The notes below the pieces were generated by a model that was not told where the DNA came from, ran no database searches, and saw only the letters and a program-made list of their open reading frames with translations. Shown here one piece after another: positions 12,065-22,640 of a stretch of DNA of 64,000 nucleotides; position 1 is the stretch's first letter, and each line of letters opens with the position of its first letter. The position numbers and the translations under genes were made by a program. Source of the stretch: Anastatus disparis (lineage: Eukaryota > Arthropoda > Insecta > Hymenoptera > Eupelmidae); contig JAFFSR010000362.1 of the NCBI GenBank assembly GCA_017163975.1, positions 2,188,501-2,252,500 on the forward strand. The letters are read 5' to 3'.

Positions 12065-12435
12065 CTATTAAAGACGGAAGATTACAACCAATTCACACAG
12101 AGGATTTATTAGTACCTGAAAATATATTGAAAGACATAAGTTGTAAGTGTAAGAAACAATGTTCAAAAGCTTGCAGTTGCATTAAGCACGATTTAAAATG
12201 CACCGATTATTGCGCAGGATGCCATGGACAAACGTGTAAAAATTGTTGCGTAAGTCTGAACGTTGAGGACTTAACAGAAACCGAAGAAACTGAAAGTATT
12301 GATAATGATAGTATAGAGTTAAATATTTATAGTAACATAGAAAATGAAATATATAATGATATGCAAGAAAATCAAATTGAGAGTGATGACGAAAATGAAG
12401 ATACTCCATGTAAAAAAAAAATGAAATACGTTTGA
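12049..12435 (+). CDS. CXC (tesmin/TSO1-like) domain fragment, C-terminal end of the same protein
   Basis: Encodes 128 residues. Residues 32-67 form a cysteine-rich block (CKCKKQC, CSC, CTDYCAGC, CKNCC) with the spacing of a tesmin/TSO1-like CXC zinc-binding, DNA-contacting domain. An acidic tail follows and the frame ends in a short lysine-rich segment. It overlaps the end of the frame at 11009-12064 by 16 bases in another frame. It is most likely the original C terminus of that protein, brought next to the N-terminal part by an internal deletion. Its first codons come from the junction rather than a natural start. The right arm of the element begins about ten bases after the stop. Confidence 0.65.
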   Translation: MYNELTIKDGRLQPIHTEDLLVPENILKDISCKCKKQCSKACSCIKHDLKCTDYCAGCHGQTCKNCCVSLNVEDLTETEETESIDNDSIELNIYSNIENEIYNDMQENQIESDDENEDTPCKKKMKYV

Positions 12436-12446
12436 TTATGTAATTT

Positions 12447-14272
12447 TATAATATAATTTATACATTTCATAAATATAAAATAAATAATTGTATTTGTATT
12501 TTGTTCTATATTATATACCCATTTCAGCAATTAATACCTATTGCAGTAAAATGAATAAATTTTAACATTATTGCTATACAATTATTCAATTATAAGTTTT
12601 AGCGAATAACTGAATGAAAACTTTGTTTATACTTTAAAAGTAAGCAGCTTTTCAGTTCTTAATTTTTCACATAAAATCGATATTTAAATGGTAAAACTAA
12701 AATTTTAAATAGTTTTTAATTTATTAAGTAAAATAATGATTTTAACAAAAAATTTTTAAGTAAAAAGTTGTTTGTTTTTTGAAGACAAACAAACTTTATT
12801 TTAAAGATTATTTAGTAAAATTAATAATTTTCAAAATAAACTGAAAAAACTTTTTTTTTGCAATAACAATTGTTTATAACAATTGTATAAATAAATTATT
12901 ATGATAAATCTTCATATTTTTATATGCTACCCCAAATTAAAAAAAAAATCATCAAAATCTGAGCCATAGAAGCCGAGATATCGCGAAAAAAATTTACGCG
13001 GGGATTTTGAACGCGCGATCTTAAAAGCTAAAATTATTTTCTCTCCTTCAATTTTTCCGATCAGCTGATCGGCTTGTTAGTTTTCAAATAGATTTTTCAA
13101 TAAGAAGCACAAGCCTAATAATATTAATGAGAACTTATCTTAAAACTTCATATTCATACCTATCAAATTCATTTTTGTTTATTGTTACATCATGCTTAGT
13201 TTTGTAGCTAGCGCTTCTAGACTTTCGGAGTCGATATCTCAGGATCTATAAAAGCAAATTGAATGCTTTTTTTTTTAAATTAAGCGTCTTGGAGAGAACT
13301 TTATTTATTCACTTTAACATTTATTCTAACTTATAAAACCGCTTCAAAAACTTATTTATTTATAAGCGAAAAATTTTTCTAACTTTTAAATTTGTTCAAA
13401 ATAGTGTTAAATAATAAAAAATCAATATAATAACGATTGTACATGATAATATAGTCCTTCAACTATGTGTAAAAAAATCAGCGCCTATATAGATGCATAA
13501 CTTTGACCTTGGCATTAACGCAAAAAAAAGGTGAATTTTCACGCCTACCTTAATTAACAATTTGATTACTCCAAGACTAATAAACCAATCTCACTGGCTT
13601 TTGGCATACAGTTTTGTTGTACTTTCACCTAACTTTCTTTAAAATTACAACAAGATCAGATGATTTCTTGTCAATTTATTAATCACTTTCATAGGACGTT
13701 GATTTTCATGACATATTTGCGCGGTTTTGGCCATCTAACAACAAAATAATGATGTGCGCCAAAACGAAAATACATCCATCTTATAGTAAATTTTATAAGG
13801 AACAATTTCATTTCTTATCATTATTTCTCTAAATTGCATATTTGCAACGCTATACTTGAAAATGCTACAGAAAAAATGTCATTTTTGCTTATTTTTTCAC
13901 TTAGGAATTTTTTTTGCAAATAGCACAACTTTTTTTTCGGGCGCATTATTTTTCCCGGTTTATATACATCATTTCCGATCGAATTCTGCTACTAACTAAG
14001 TTACGTCAAACTTTCTCAACATCGGCTCTTTTTTGGCTTAATTCTCCTGGACTATACACTTTTTATATAAGACTGATCCATCTTACCGTTACTAAAAAAT
14101 GCGCGCGTGTTTTCTAGCGACCCCTGCGAGTTATTACTTAGATTTAGTGTATGTATAGGTTAATCAATTTACAGCGAAGGTAGGGAAGGACAATATAAAT
14201 AAACTCGAGTATACCTGAAAGCTACTCTAATAATATTTAGCTAAAAAAAATTGTTAAAAATATAGCTAAAAA
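12447..14272. repeat. Right inverted arm, inner part
   Basis: This is the mirror image of about 7500-9375. The last eight bases (14265-14272, GCTAAAAA) are the left target duplication of the hAT insertion. The arm resumes at 27413. It is non-coding, and the match to the left arm is near perfect by eye. Confidence 0.85.
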
Positions 14273-15075
14273 CAAGGGCGGATCTAGGAAATATCCTTAG
14301 GGGGGGCGATTTCATTTGAAGTAATCATTCGAAGAAAAATAAGAAATGTTTCTATATTAAGGTTCTACATTAATTAAAAAGACACCATTAAAATTAGTTA
14401 ATTTATTTATTTAGTCGATACATATTTTTATACGATAAATTCAAGCCGATGATTTCTTGTTTTTGCGTATCTATCAATAACACAGGCCCACAAAATGAAA
14501 AAAAATGTCTGAACTTTTGACCGGACATACATATTCCTATGTATTTTTCGACGCTGAATCCGAATCTGTAATAAAAATATAGGGTTTTCCTACCTTTTCT
14601 CAGAGTTTTATTGAAAAAACCTCATTTTTTACGTTTTTTTTGCGGTTTTTCAAGTCTAGAAAAAACAAATCATGAGATACGGTTAATTGGACTTCAAAAT
14701 CGAATTCTACGGGAAAAAATACACGGGAAACCATACCTTCAAATTTTTTTAACGCGATTCTAGTCCTCTGTATGGGGCTGAAAAGATGAGGAAATCGGTA
14801 AAAGTCGAAATTTTGCCTAAAATGGATTTAAACAATATTAAAATTTAATCATGCGTTTTTTGAAGAGTCGATAAACATTGGAAATACTATCCTGGGGTTT
14901 TTCAGATTGCTAATCATGAATTTGAAGTCAGATTGTGTAAAAACTACTTCTAGAGGGCGGTGACAAGAACTGTATATGGTAAATTTATCGATTTTTTAAA
15001 AATTTTACGTCTGAAATACTAATTTTAGAGTCTTTCACAGCATTGACTGTAAATTCAAGATATTAACTTAGCCTA

Positions 15076-17262
15076 TTGTGTACGTTAAACTTAACATTTT
15101 GTCTATGTTTGTCTCTCTCTCTCTCTCTCTCTCTCTCTCCTTTCCCAGCTAATTCTCTGATATCTCCTAATAATATTATTTCATCTTCCATTACAAATCA
15201 TTTCACCACAGAGGACGGTTTTCGGGTCTGCCACTTTAATGCCAACTCCATACGTGCTCATATTGAAATGATAAGACTCTTCTTGGCTTCTCGGCCCTAT
15301 TTTCATGTGATAGCTGTAACAGAGACAAAACTGGGTCAGATTGTTTGTGACTCTCTTATCGCTTTGGATAATTATGTGCTCTTGCGGCGGGATCGAAACA
15401 CCAGGGGTGGTGGTGTTGCTCTGTACATACATTCCTCCTTAAACTTTACACGGTTGTGTTCTTCTAATGGTAGCTGGTGTGGCAAGCCGGGTTTACCTGA
15501 ATACCTCTTTTGTGAGGTTAAATCTCCTGATTTAGTCTCTCCTATTTTTGTCGGAGTGGTCTACAGGCCACCTCATGCACCGTTTTTAGCTGGCACTGAT
15601 TTCGTTCCTGATTTGACATCATTCATGCATAGCTATAGTACTAAAATCATCATGGGCGATTTCAATACCAACATATCTGTTGATTCTGATGACTCTATGT
15701 TTCTGAAGGGTTTAATTAGGGAAAATTCACTATTCTCTGTGCCTCATGGTGCAACACATCATACTTCATCATCAGATACTTGCCTCGATCTATGTCTTGT
15801 AGATGAAAATGATTCTCTAATTGACTATTGGAAGACTGACGTCCCATTTATAGATGGACATGATTTAATTGCAGCCACTGTTAAGTCTTCTCTCTCAAAG
15901 CCTATACTTAATGATTTCTCTTATCGAGACTATAAGGCTGTTGATGATGCCAAGTTGCTGGATTATTTTTGTTCACTGAATTGTTCTGTATGTAGCGGTG
16001 ATTCCTCTCTTCCTGTTCGCCTTGATTGTCTCTATGGACATCTAAATGAAGCAGTTTCCCTCTTTGTGCCTGTCAAAAGAGTTCGACAAGGTGTAAATCG
16101 TCGACCTTGGATTACTGCAGAGCATCATGGCTTGGTTCGTGAGAGGGATCGTCTTTATAGGCGCTATAAACGCACACGATTTCACTTCGATTTGCTGCAA
16201 TATAGAGCTGCACGTGATCGTGCTCATGAGTGTATCGAGTCCTCTAAGCTTCTTTATTACTATGACCGACTTTCTGGTCTCACTGATTCTAGGCAAATTT
16301 GGAAGGAGCTTAGAAATCTTGGTATTTGCTCTAGTAGTAATGAGTCTCGTCACTCCTTTTCTGTGGATGAGCTAAATCATTATTTTGCTGGTGTTGCAAC
16401 TGATCAATCAGTTACGTCGATTCCTGATTATCTGGGTACTTTGGCTGATGATGAACCATTTAAATTGATGTTTCGGTTTTCTGAAGTATCGTTGGGTCAG
16501 GTTCGGGCATCGGTGTGTAGTTTTTCTACGCAAGCTAGGGGTCCAGATGCTATTCCTCAGTCTTTTGTTCTTTCGGCTTTCCCTGTAATTGGGCCACTCT
16601 TGTGTCGCATCTTCAATGATTCGCTAAAAGATGAATTCTTTCCATCATGTTGGAAGCTATCTCTAATAAAGACTATAAATAAAGTCTCTTCTCCACAATC
16701 CATGGGTGACATTCGCCCTATTTCTCTGTTGTCCTTTTTGTCCAAGGTTCTTGAGCGTCTTGTTCATCAGCAATTGTATGAGTACTTGGCTACTAGACGG
16801 CTGTTGGATCCTCGGCAGACTGGTTTTAGAACTGGGCATAGTACTCAGACGGCATTGTTGAAGTTGACGGATGATATCAGGCTAAATATGGATAGACGGT
16901 ATGTCACCATGCTCTTGCTGTTTGATTTCAGTAAGGCGTTTGACACTGTAAGTCATGCTATTTTACTTGGGAAGATGTCTTCGCTTGATATTTCCAGTTC
17001 AGTTATCAGGTGGTTTGCCTCTTATCTGTCATGTCGACAGCAGGCTGTCATTGATGAGAATGGTGTCGCATCTGATTATGTTCCTCTTAACACGGGAGTT
17101 CCACAGGGGTCTGTTTTGGGACCATTATTATTCTCAATTTATATAAATGATGTTGCTGTTGATTTTAATTCTAGTGTACAACACTTGATATATGCTGATG
17201 ACTTGCAGGTGTATATTCATTTTCCTCTGAATAAGTTGGATGTTTTTTCGCGTCCATTATGA
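15076..17262 (+). CDS. LINE ORF2: AP endonuclease and reverse transcriptase (CR1/Jockey group), 5' part
   Basis: The 728-codon frame opens in flanking (CT)n repeat, so only codons from about 15139 belong to the LINE. An exonuclease-endonuclease-phosphatase domain occupies roughly residues 48-280: CHFNANSIRAH, AVTETKLG, GVVYRPPH, GDFNTNI near 194 and DGHDLI. Reverse transcriptase follows with LLLFDFSKAFD, NTGVPQGSVLGPLLF and the catalytic YADDLQVY near residue 706. Such an enzyme nicks target DNA and reverse-transcribes its own RNA at the nick. No ORF1 is present, so the copy is 5'-truncated. The frame is lost at about 17255, and the RT thumb and C-terminal parts continue in two other frames (17259-17468 and 17453-18037). 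The copy is dead. Confidence 0.9.
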   Translation: MCTLNLTFCLCLSLSLSLSLSPFPANSLISPNNIISSSITNHFTTEDGFRVCHFNANSIRAHIEMIRLFLASRPYFHVIAVTETKLGQIVCDSLIALDNYVLLRRDRNTRGGGVALYIHSSLNFTRLCSSNGSWCGKPGLPEYLFCEVKSPDLVSPIFVGVVYRPPHAPFLAGTDFVPDLTSFMHSYSTKIIMGDFNTNISVDSDDSMFLKGLIRENSLFSVPHGATHHTSSSDTCLDLCLVDENDSLIDYWKTDVPFIDGHDLIAATVKSSLSKPILNDFSYRDYKAVDDAKLLDYFCSLNCSVCSGDSSLPVRLDCLYGHLNEAVSLFVPVKRVRQGVNRRPWITAEHHGLVRERDRLYRRYKRTRFHFDLLQYRAARDRAHECIESSKLLYYYDRLSGLTDSRQIWKELRNLGICSSSNESRHSFSVDELNHYFAGVATDQSVTSIPDYLGTLADDEPFKLMFRFSEVSLGQVRASVCSFSTQARGPDAIPQSFVLSAFPVIGPLLCRIFNDSLKDEFFPSCWKLSLIKTINKVSSPQSMGDIRPISLLSFLSKVLERLVHQQLYEYLATRRLLDPRQTGFRTGHSTQTALLKLTDDIRLNMDRRYVTMLLLFDFSKAFDTVSHAILLGKMSSLDISSSVIRWFASYLSCRQQAVIDENGVASDYVPLNTGVPQGSVLGPLLFSIYINDVAVDFNSSVQHLIYADDLQVYIHFPLNKLDVFSRPL

Positions 17263-17468
17263 GCGCTCATGCAAAGATTATCTCTGATTGGGCTTCCAGA
17301 AATCATCTTGAGCTGAATGTTGGTAAGACAAAGGCTATAATTATTGGCTCTTATTATTATATTAACATGCTGTCTTTCTTACCCACTACTGGCGTGCCAA
17401 TAAATGGCACCACAATTAAGTTTGAATCTAATGTTCGCGATCTGGGGTTTGGTTGGACAATAAACTGA
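17259..17468 (+). pseudogene. LINE RT fragment, second frame
   Basis: These 69 codons continue the reverse transcriptase past the first frameshift, with an ISDWASRNHLELNVGKTKA segment following the YADD region. A second frameshift near 17455 passes the reading to the frame at 17453. Confidence 0.8.
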
Positions 17469-18037
17469 ATTGGAAGGAGCACATCACCAAAGTTTGTAAC
17501 AAATCTTTTACGCTGCTTTACAGATTAAATTACTTTAGGAAAAGCACTAATTTTGCTTTACGCAAGCATCTTGTTCAGACTTTGCTTTTTCCACTCATAG
17601 ACTACTGTTGTCTTGTATATTGTGATCTGTCGGCGGAACTGGACCTAAAGTTGCAGAGAGTCATCAACTCGGGTGTTCGATATGTGTATGGTATTGGCAG
17701 GCGAGAGCATGTTTCGGCTTATCGTTCTGCACTGTGCTGGTTATCTACCTCTGCTAGAAGGAAATACTTTACATCTGCTTTCCTATATAAAATGTTCTCA
17801 TCTAATGAGCCTACATATCTCTACTCTGGTTACATGTGGAACCAGTCGGTGAGAACGTTGAGGGGTGCTGTAAGACCATTAACTGTTCCTCCTGCTTCTA
17901 CGGAATATTATAACGGATCCTTCTTGGTTACATCATCGTTTCTGTGGAATGAGCTTCCCGTTTCTATCCGTAACTCTCAATCGCTTTACTCATTTAAATC
18001 ATTAGCATTTTCACACTACCTTTCCTTGGAGAATTGA
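17453..18037 (+). pseudogene. LINE RT C-terminal fragment, third frame
   Basis: These 194 codons hold the C-terminal region of the LINE ORF2 (NKLNWKEHI, LLFPLIDYCCLVY, RREHVSAYR, then a tail rich in Ser and Leu). The same region occurs in the LINE at 37893-39605 (LNWNKQVG, LIFPIIDYCCVVY, RQERVTPFR), confirming the family. It ends at a natural stop followed by the 3' UTR. Confidence 0.8.
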
Positions 18038-18278
18038 CCGCTGTCACTTCGATAACTATTAATATTAATATTGTTAACTGTAATTGTAATTATTGTGATT
18101 TCTTATATAATCTATTTTTAAACATATTCTATTTTTATTTTACTATATTGTTAAAATTTTTACTTTTTTTCTGTTTATATTGAAACCTTATATTTATTTA
18201 CTATATTGTAAAATTGTACAACATATTGTACATAAATAAACACCTATCTATCTATCTATCTCTCTTCCGATGTTTTTT

Positions 18279-19673
18279 TTAAATTGGCTTACGCTTACGT
18301 ACACGTTTCTCTTCGAATGACCGATGTAGTGGATTTCTGACACGTTTTTGTCCTTTTTCCGCAGCTGTTTCTCTTTTTATCATCCAGCAGTAATCTGCTA
18401 ACATGTTGATACCCCAGTTTCCTTGAAATCTACGTTCAAACTCCTTTAAATCTTGGTGAAATCGTTCACCATGCTCTTCACTAAAGTCTCCGTTATTTTC
18501 AGGAAACTGATCAACGTGTGAATCAAGAAAATGAAGTTTTAAGTTCATTAGACAACCCAATTTTTCAAAATTACGTACCATTCTTTTCACAATAGCTTTA
18601 TAATTCGTGTCTTTGGCATTACCAAAAAATTTCGTCGATACCTCTTTAAAACTTAACCATGCTGCCTTTTCAACATCAGTCATGCTTTGTTCAAAGTTTT
18701 CGTCTCTAAATAAAGTTCGGATTTCAGGACCATCAAAAATACCTTCATTTAATTTAGCATCAGATTTATGGGGAAATACTTTGCTTATATATTGGAAGCA
18801 TTGACCGTCCTTGTCCAAAGCTTTAACTAATTGCTTTATCAATCCAAGCTTTATATGCAGAGGCGGTATCAAAATTTTCGAAGGATTAACGAGTGGATCT
18901 TTTATAACATTCTGTTTTCCAGGTTCAAACGATTCTCTTGATGGCCAAATTTTCTTTTTATAGTGTTTTTCTCTATCTCTGCTATCAAACATGCATAAAT
19001 AACATGGGTACTTCGTAAATCCAGATTGTTGTCCAAGTATCATAGATAAAATCTTTAAATCGCCACATATTTGCCATTTATGTTCTCTATATTTTATTTT
19101 CGTTAAAAGTAGTTCAAGATTGGAATACTCTTCTTTAAGTACTGTTGAATGTGCTAATGGTATAGGAGCATATTTATTTGTGATATTGAGGAGTACTGCT
19201 TTAAGGCTGCGCTTTGATGAATCAATGAATAGTCGCCAATTTTCAGGTTTGTATATGTTGGGTTTCAATTCATCAATAAGACCTTTCACGTCCGTGCAAT
19301 AAACCATATTAGAATCATTCTTGAAATAATTTCTAAAGCGCTCTTCTCGATTACGATATGCACATACTTTAGTACCCTTTGTCAACATATTTCGTCTCTT
19401 AAACTCTGAAGCCATAAACTCTGATTGTTCCTTAGATAAACCACTCTTTCTAAATAAATCGTTCAGACTTTTTTGATCAAACTTTTCAACAGTTCGTTCT
19501 TCACCCTTAGGAATATACTCTTCATCACTATCCAGAGAATGTTCTTCAGGTGAACTTAGATCTTCTTCATTTGGTGTGTTTGTGTCAGAGACAATTTGAT
19601 CTGTCAATTTTTTATTTATACTTATTCTGTTGTAAAACTGGGTACTGTTGTTTAGAAATGAATTCGGTTTCAT
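18279..19673 (-). CDS. Transposase-like protein, left-arm copy
   Basis: Encodes 464 residues. From about residue 34 (NEEDLSSPEEHS) to the end it is nearly identical to the product of 20141-21979; one visible difference is Asp versus Asn in AKDTNYK. Its first 33 residues (MKPNSFLNN...) differ and lack the zinc-finger N terminus, because the inverted arm ends at about 19573. The C terminus (KRETAAEKGQKRVRNPLH...) reads through without the one-base insertion found in the right-arm copy, so this is probably the true family C terminus. Candidate catalytic acids lie in FIDSS, CGDLK and HGERFHQD. The protein type is common and repetitive in arthropod and cnidarian genomes. An RNase H-fold transposase role is an inference. 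Confidence 0.7.
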   Translation of the reverse strand: MKPNSFLNNSTQFYNRISINKKLTDQIVSDTNTPNEEDLSSPEEHSLDSDEEYIPKGEERTVEKFDQKSLNDLFRKSGLSKEQSEFMASEFKRRNMLTKGTKVCAYRNREERFRNYFKNDSNMVYCTDVKGLIDELKPNIYKPENWRLFIDSSKRSLKAVLLNITNKYAPIPLAHSTVLKEEYSNLELLLTKIKYREHKWQICGDLKILSMILGQQSGFTKYPCYLCMFDSRDREKHYKKKIWPSRESFEPGKQNVIKDPLVNPSKILIPPLHIKLGLIKQLVKALDKDGQCFQYISKVFPHKSDAKLNEGIFDGPEIRTLFRDENFEQSMTDVEKAAWLSFKEVSTKFFGNAKDTNYKAIVKRMVRNFEKLGCLMNLKLHFLDSHVDQFPENNGDFSEEHGERFHQDLKEFERRFQGNWGINMLADYCWMIKRETAAEKGQKRVRNPLHRSFEEKRVRKRKPI

Positions 19674-19767
19674 TTTAAAGCTCCGTTCAGTTAATCACTG
19701 TTGTACACTGTCATTGATCTTAAAGCATTGTTTATAAACGAATGGGACTTATGATCTTTTTCCAAAG

Positions 19768-19812
<45 letters not shown>

Positions 19813-20140
19813 TACTCTATAAGGGTACCTAAAAAAAACCTGCTGCTGCGAAGTATTGGTCACGATGACAACTGCCCTGAAAATGGGATGTGTAGAATGA
19901 TTCGGTGTACTCAATACTTTGCAGTAACGAACCCAGCGAAGGCGCGCTGTCCTGCAGGGGAGCACTAGGATGTGAGAATGATGCCGTAGTGTGTCCGACG
20001 ACGAGTTGACATTGTCCTCGTCAAAGTCGGAAAGCTCTCATACTTAGGCCTGGGGAGGTATGAGAGTTATCACCCCTAGGACGGCGGACTCACCTGCGAT
20101 CGGAACAGGATTCGTAGTGTGTGGGGTTTAATTCAACAAT
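19674..20140. promoter_or_regulatory. Shared central region between two divergent gene copies
   Basis: This single-copy centre of the 14481-22672 element lies between the divergent starts at 19673 (minus) and 20141 (plus). It holds an AT microsatellite (about 19770-19809), then an unusually GC-rich stretch (about 19820-20130). Two adjacent hairpins are visible there: TCCGAC-GACGAG with CTCGTC-AAA-GTCGGA (19994-20031) and CTCTCATAC with GTATGAGAG (20035-20066). If both genes are transcribed, a bidirectional promoter must lie here. No TATA or initiator element can be defended. Confidence 0.4.
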
Positions 20141-21979
20141 ATGGCTAATTCAAATTTTCAACCTTTTTTAAACTGCGCTGGTACATCCAATAACAGTTTT
20201 AACCATACGTGTAATGGATCTCAAGATAATTTCTGTTATGTATGTTCAGAATATATTGGACAACGAAACAGAAGAAAAATCACAGATAATATTAATTTTA
20301 TCTATCAAAAATGTTTTGATATTGAGATTTCTCAACAGGATAAAATTTGGGTTCCTCATTATATATGTGCTTCATGTTATGCCATGATGAATCGATACAA
20401 CACCAGTCAGGCTAGGTCCAAATTAAAATTTACTATACCTACAAAGTGGAAGGAACCAAAAGATGAAAATGATTGCTATTTTTGTTTAACAAAGATACAA
20501 GGTTTAGACAAGATACAGAAAAAAGGAATAGTATATCCTAATACTTCTTGTATAGAATTTCCATCCAAGAATTTTATAGATATTTTTGAAAATAAAGATT
20601 CAAAAGATAGTTTTACAACAGGCTTAGGGAATCTAAATGTAGATGAAAACTCGACAGATGAAACAACTGAAAATCTGATTGCCGCAGACGGAAGCTCATC
20701 AAATGAAGAAGATCTAAGTTCACCTGAAGAACATTCTCTGGATAGTGATGAAGAGTATATTCCTAAGGGTGAAGAACGAACTGTTGAAAAGTTTGATCAA
20801 AAAAGTCTGAACGATTTATTTAGAAAGAGTGGTTTATCTAAGGAACAATCAGAGTTTATGGCTTCAGAGTTTAAGAGACGAAATATGTTGACAAAGGGTA
20901 CTAAAGTATGTGCATATCGTAATCGAGAAGAGCGCTTTAGAAATTATTTCAAGAATGATTCTAATATGGTTTATTGCACGGACGTGAAAGGTCTTATTGA
21001 TGAATTGAAACCCAACATATACAAACCTGAAAATTGGCGACTATTCATTGATTCATCAAAGCGCAGCCTTAAAGCAGTACTCCTCAATATCACAAATAAA
21101 TATGCTCCTATACCATTAGCACATTCAACAGTACTTAAAGAAGAGTATTCCAATCTTGAACTACTTTTAACGAAAATAAAATATAGAGAACATAAATGGC
21201 AAATATGTGGCGATTTAAAGATTTTATCTATGATACTTGGACAACAATCTGGATTTACGAAGTACCCATGTTATTTATGCATGTTTGATAGCAGAGATAG
21301 AGAAAAACACTATAAAAAGAAAATTTGGCCATCAAGAGAATCGTTTGAACCTGGAAAACAGAATGTTATAAAAGATCCACTCGTTAATCCTTCGAAAATT
21401 TTGATACCGCCTCTGCATATAAAGCTTGGATTGATAAAGCAATTAGTTAAAGCTTTGGACAAGGACGGTCAATGCTTCCAATATATAAGCAAAGTATTTC
21501 CCCATAAATCTGATGCTAAATTAAATGAAGGTATTTTTGATGGTCCTGAAATCCGAACTTTATTTAGAGACGAAAACTTTGAACAAAGCATGACTGATGT
21601 TGAAAAGGCAGCATGGCTAAGTTTTAAAGAGGTATCGACGAAATTTTTTGGTAATGCCAAAAACACGAATTATAAAGCTATTGTGAAAAGAATGGTACGT
21701 AATTTTGAAAAATTGGGTTGTCTAATGAACTTAAAACTTCATTTTCTTGATTCACACGTTGATCAGTTTCCTGAAAATAACGGAGACTTTAGTGAAGAGC
21801 ATGGTGAACGATTTCACCAAGATTTAAAGGAGTTTGAACGTAGATTTCAAGGAAACTGGGGTATCAACATGTTAGCAGATTACTGCTGGATGATAAAAAA
21901 GAGAAACAGCTGCGAAAAAAGGACAAAAACGTGTCGGAAATCCACTACATCGGTCATTCGAAGAGAAACGTGTACGTAA
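20141..21979 (+). CDS. Zinc-finger transposase-like protein, right-arm copy (C-terminal frameshift)
   Basis: Encodes 612 residues. The N terminus has CxxC pairs at residues 32-35 and 76-79 (one zinc module) and 112-115 (CYFC). An acidic Ser/Glu linker follows at about 185-215, then the main domain. Acidic residues placed like a DDE triad are D304 (FIDSS), D358 (CGDLK) and E556 (HGERFHQD), with a CYLC pair soon after the second; this assignment is my inference. One extra A in the run near 21894 shifts the frame, so the last 25 or so residues differ from the left-arm copy and the protein ends early. The start ATG lies just beyond the structured leader and gives the full zinc module. The gene belongs to the element with TAA duplication and is its best candidate for the mobilising enzyme. 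Confidence 0.7.
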   Translation: MANSNFQPFLNCAGTSNNSFNHTCNGSQDNFCYVCSEYIGQRNRRKITDNINFIYQKCFDIEISQQDKIWVPHYICASCYAMMNRYNTSQARSKLKFTIPTKWKEPKDENDCYFCLTKIQGLDKIQKKGIVYPNTSCIEFPSKNFIDIFENKDSKDSFTTGLGNLNVDENSTDETTENLIAADGSSSNEEDLSSPEEHSLDSDEEYIPKGEERTVEKFDQKSLNDLFRKSGLSKEQSEFMASEFKRRNMLTKGTKVCAYRNREERFRNYFKNDSNMVYCTDVKGLIDELKPNIYKPENWRLFIDSSKRSLKAVLLNITNKYAPIPLAHSTVLKEEYSNLELLLTKIKYREHKWQICGDLKILSMILGQQSGFTKYPCYLCMFDSRDREKHYKKKIWPSRESFEPGKQNVIKDPLVNPSKILIPPLHIKLGLIKQLVKALDKDGQCFQYISKVFPHKSDAKLNEGIFDGPEIRTLFRDENFEQSMTDVEKAAWLSFKEVSTKFFGNAKNTNYKAIVKRMVRNFEKLGCLMNLKLHFLDSHVDQFPENNGDFSEEHGERFHQDLKEFERRFQGNWGINMLADYCWMIKKRNSCEKRTKTCRKSTTSVIRRETCT

Positions 21980-22004
21980 GCGTAAGCCAATTTAAAAAAA
22001 CATC

Positions 22005-22042
<38 letters not shown>

Positions 22043-22640
22043 AACATAGACAAAATGTTAAGTTTAACGTACACAATAGGCTAAGTTAATATCTTGAATT
22101 TACAGTCAATGCTGTGAAAGACTCTAAAATTAGTATTTCAGACGTAAAATTTTTAAAAAATCGATAAATTTACCATATACAGTTCTTGTCACCGCCCTCT
22201 AGAAGTAGTTTTTACACAATCTGACTTCAAATTCATGATTAGCAATCTGAAAAACCCCCAGGATAGTATTTCCAATGTTTATCGACTCTTCAAAAAACGC
22301 ATGATTAAATTTTAATATTGTTTAAATCCATTTTAGGCAAAATTTCGACTTTTACCGATTTCCTCATCTTTTCAGCCCCATACAGAGGACTAGAATCGCG
22401 TTAAAAAAATTTGAAGGTATGGTTTCCCGTGTATTTTTTTCCCGTAGAATTCGATTTTGAAGTCCAATTAACCGTATCTCATGATTTGTTTTTTCTAGAC
22501 TCGAAAAACCGCAAAAAACCGTAAAAAATGAGGTTTTTTTAATAAAACTCTGAGAAAAGGTAGGAAAACCCTATATTTTTATTACAGATTCGGATTCAGC
22601 GTCGAAAAATACATAGGAATATGTATGTCCGGTCAAAAGT

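Larger units (their letters stand above)
15139..18262 (+). mobile_element. 5'-truncated LINE (CR1/Jockey group)
   Basis: The insertion lies within a (CT)n tract of the left arm of the 14481-22672 element; the matching tract in the right arm is uninterrupted (22004-22040). The 3' end is an AT-rich UTR (18038-18240) finishing in a (CTAT)n tail. There is no poly-A; simple-repeat tails of this kind are usual in CR1-like LINEs. A target duplication cannot be read in the microsatellite. Confidence 0.85.

Noticed and set aside
15181..15432. Antisense frames within the LINE, copia and BEL coding regions
   Set aside because: They are shadows of well-supported coding frames on the other strand.
20035..20110. 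Resemblance to the U1 snRNA 5' end (ATACTTA and nearby bases)
   Set aside because: Only the first seven bases agree; the stems of U1 cannot be drawn and no Sm-type site is seen.
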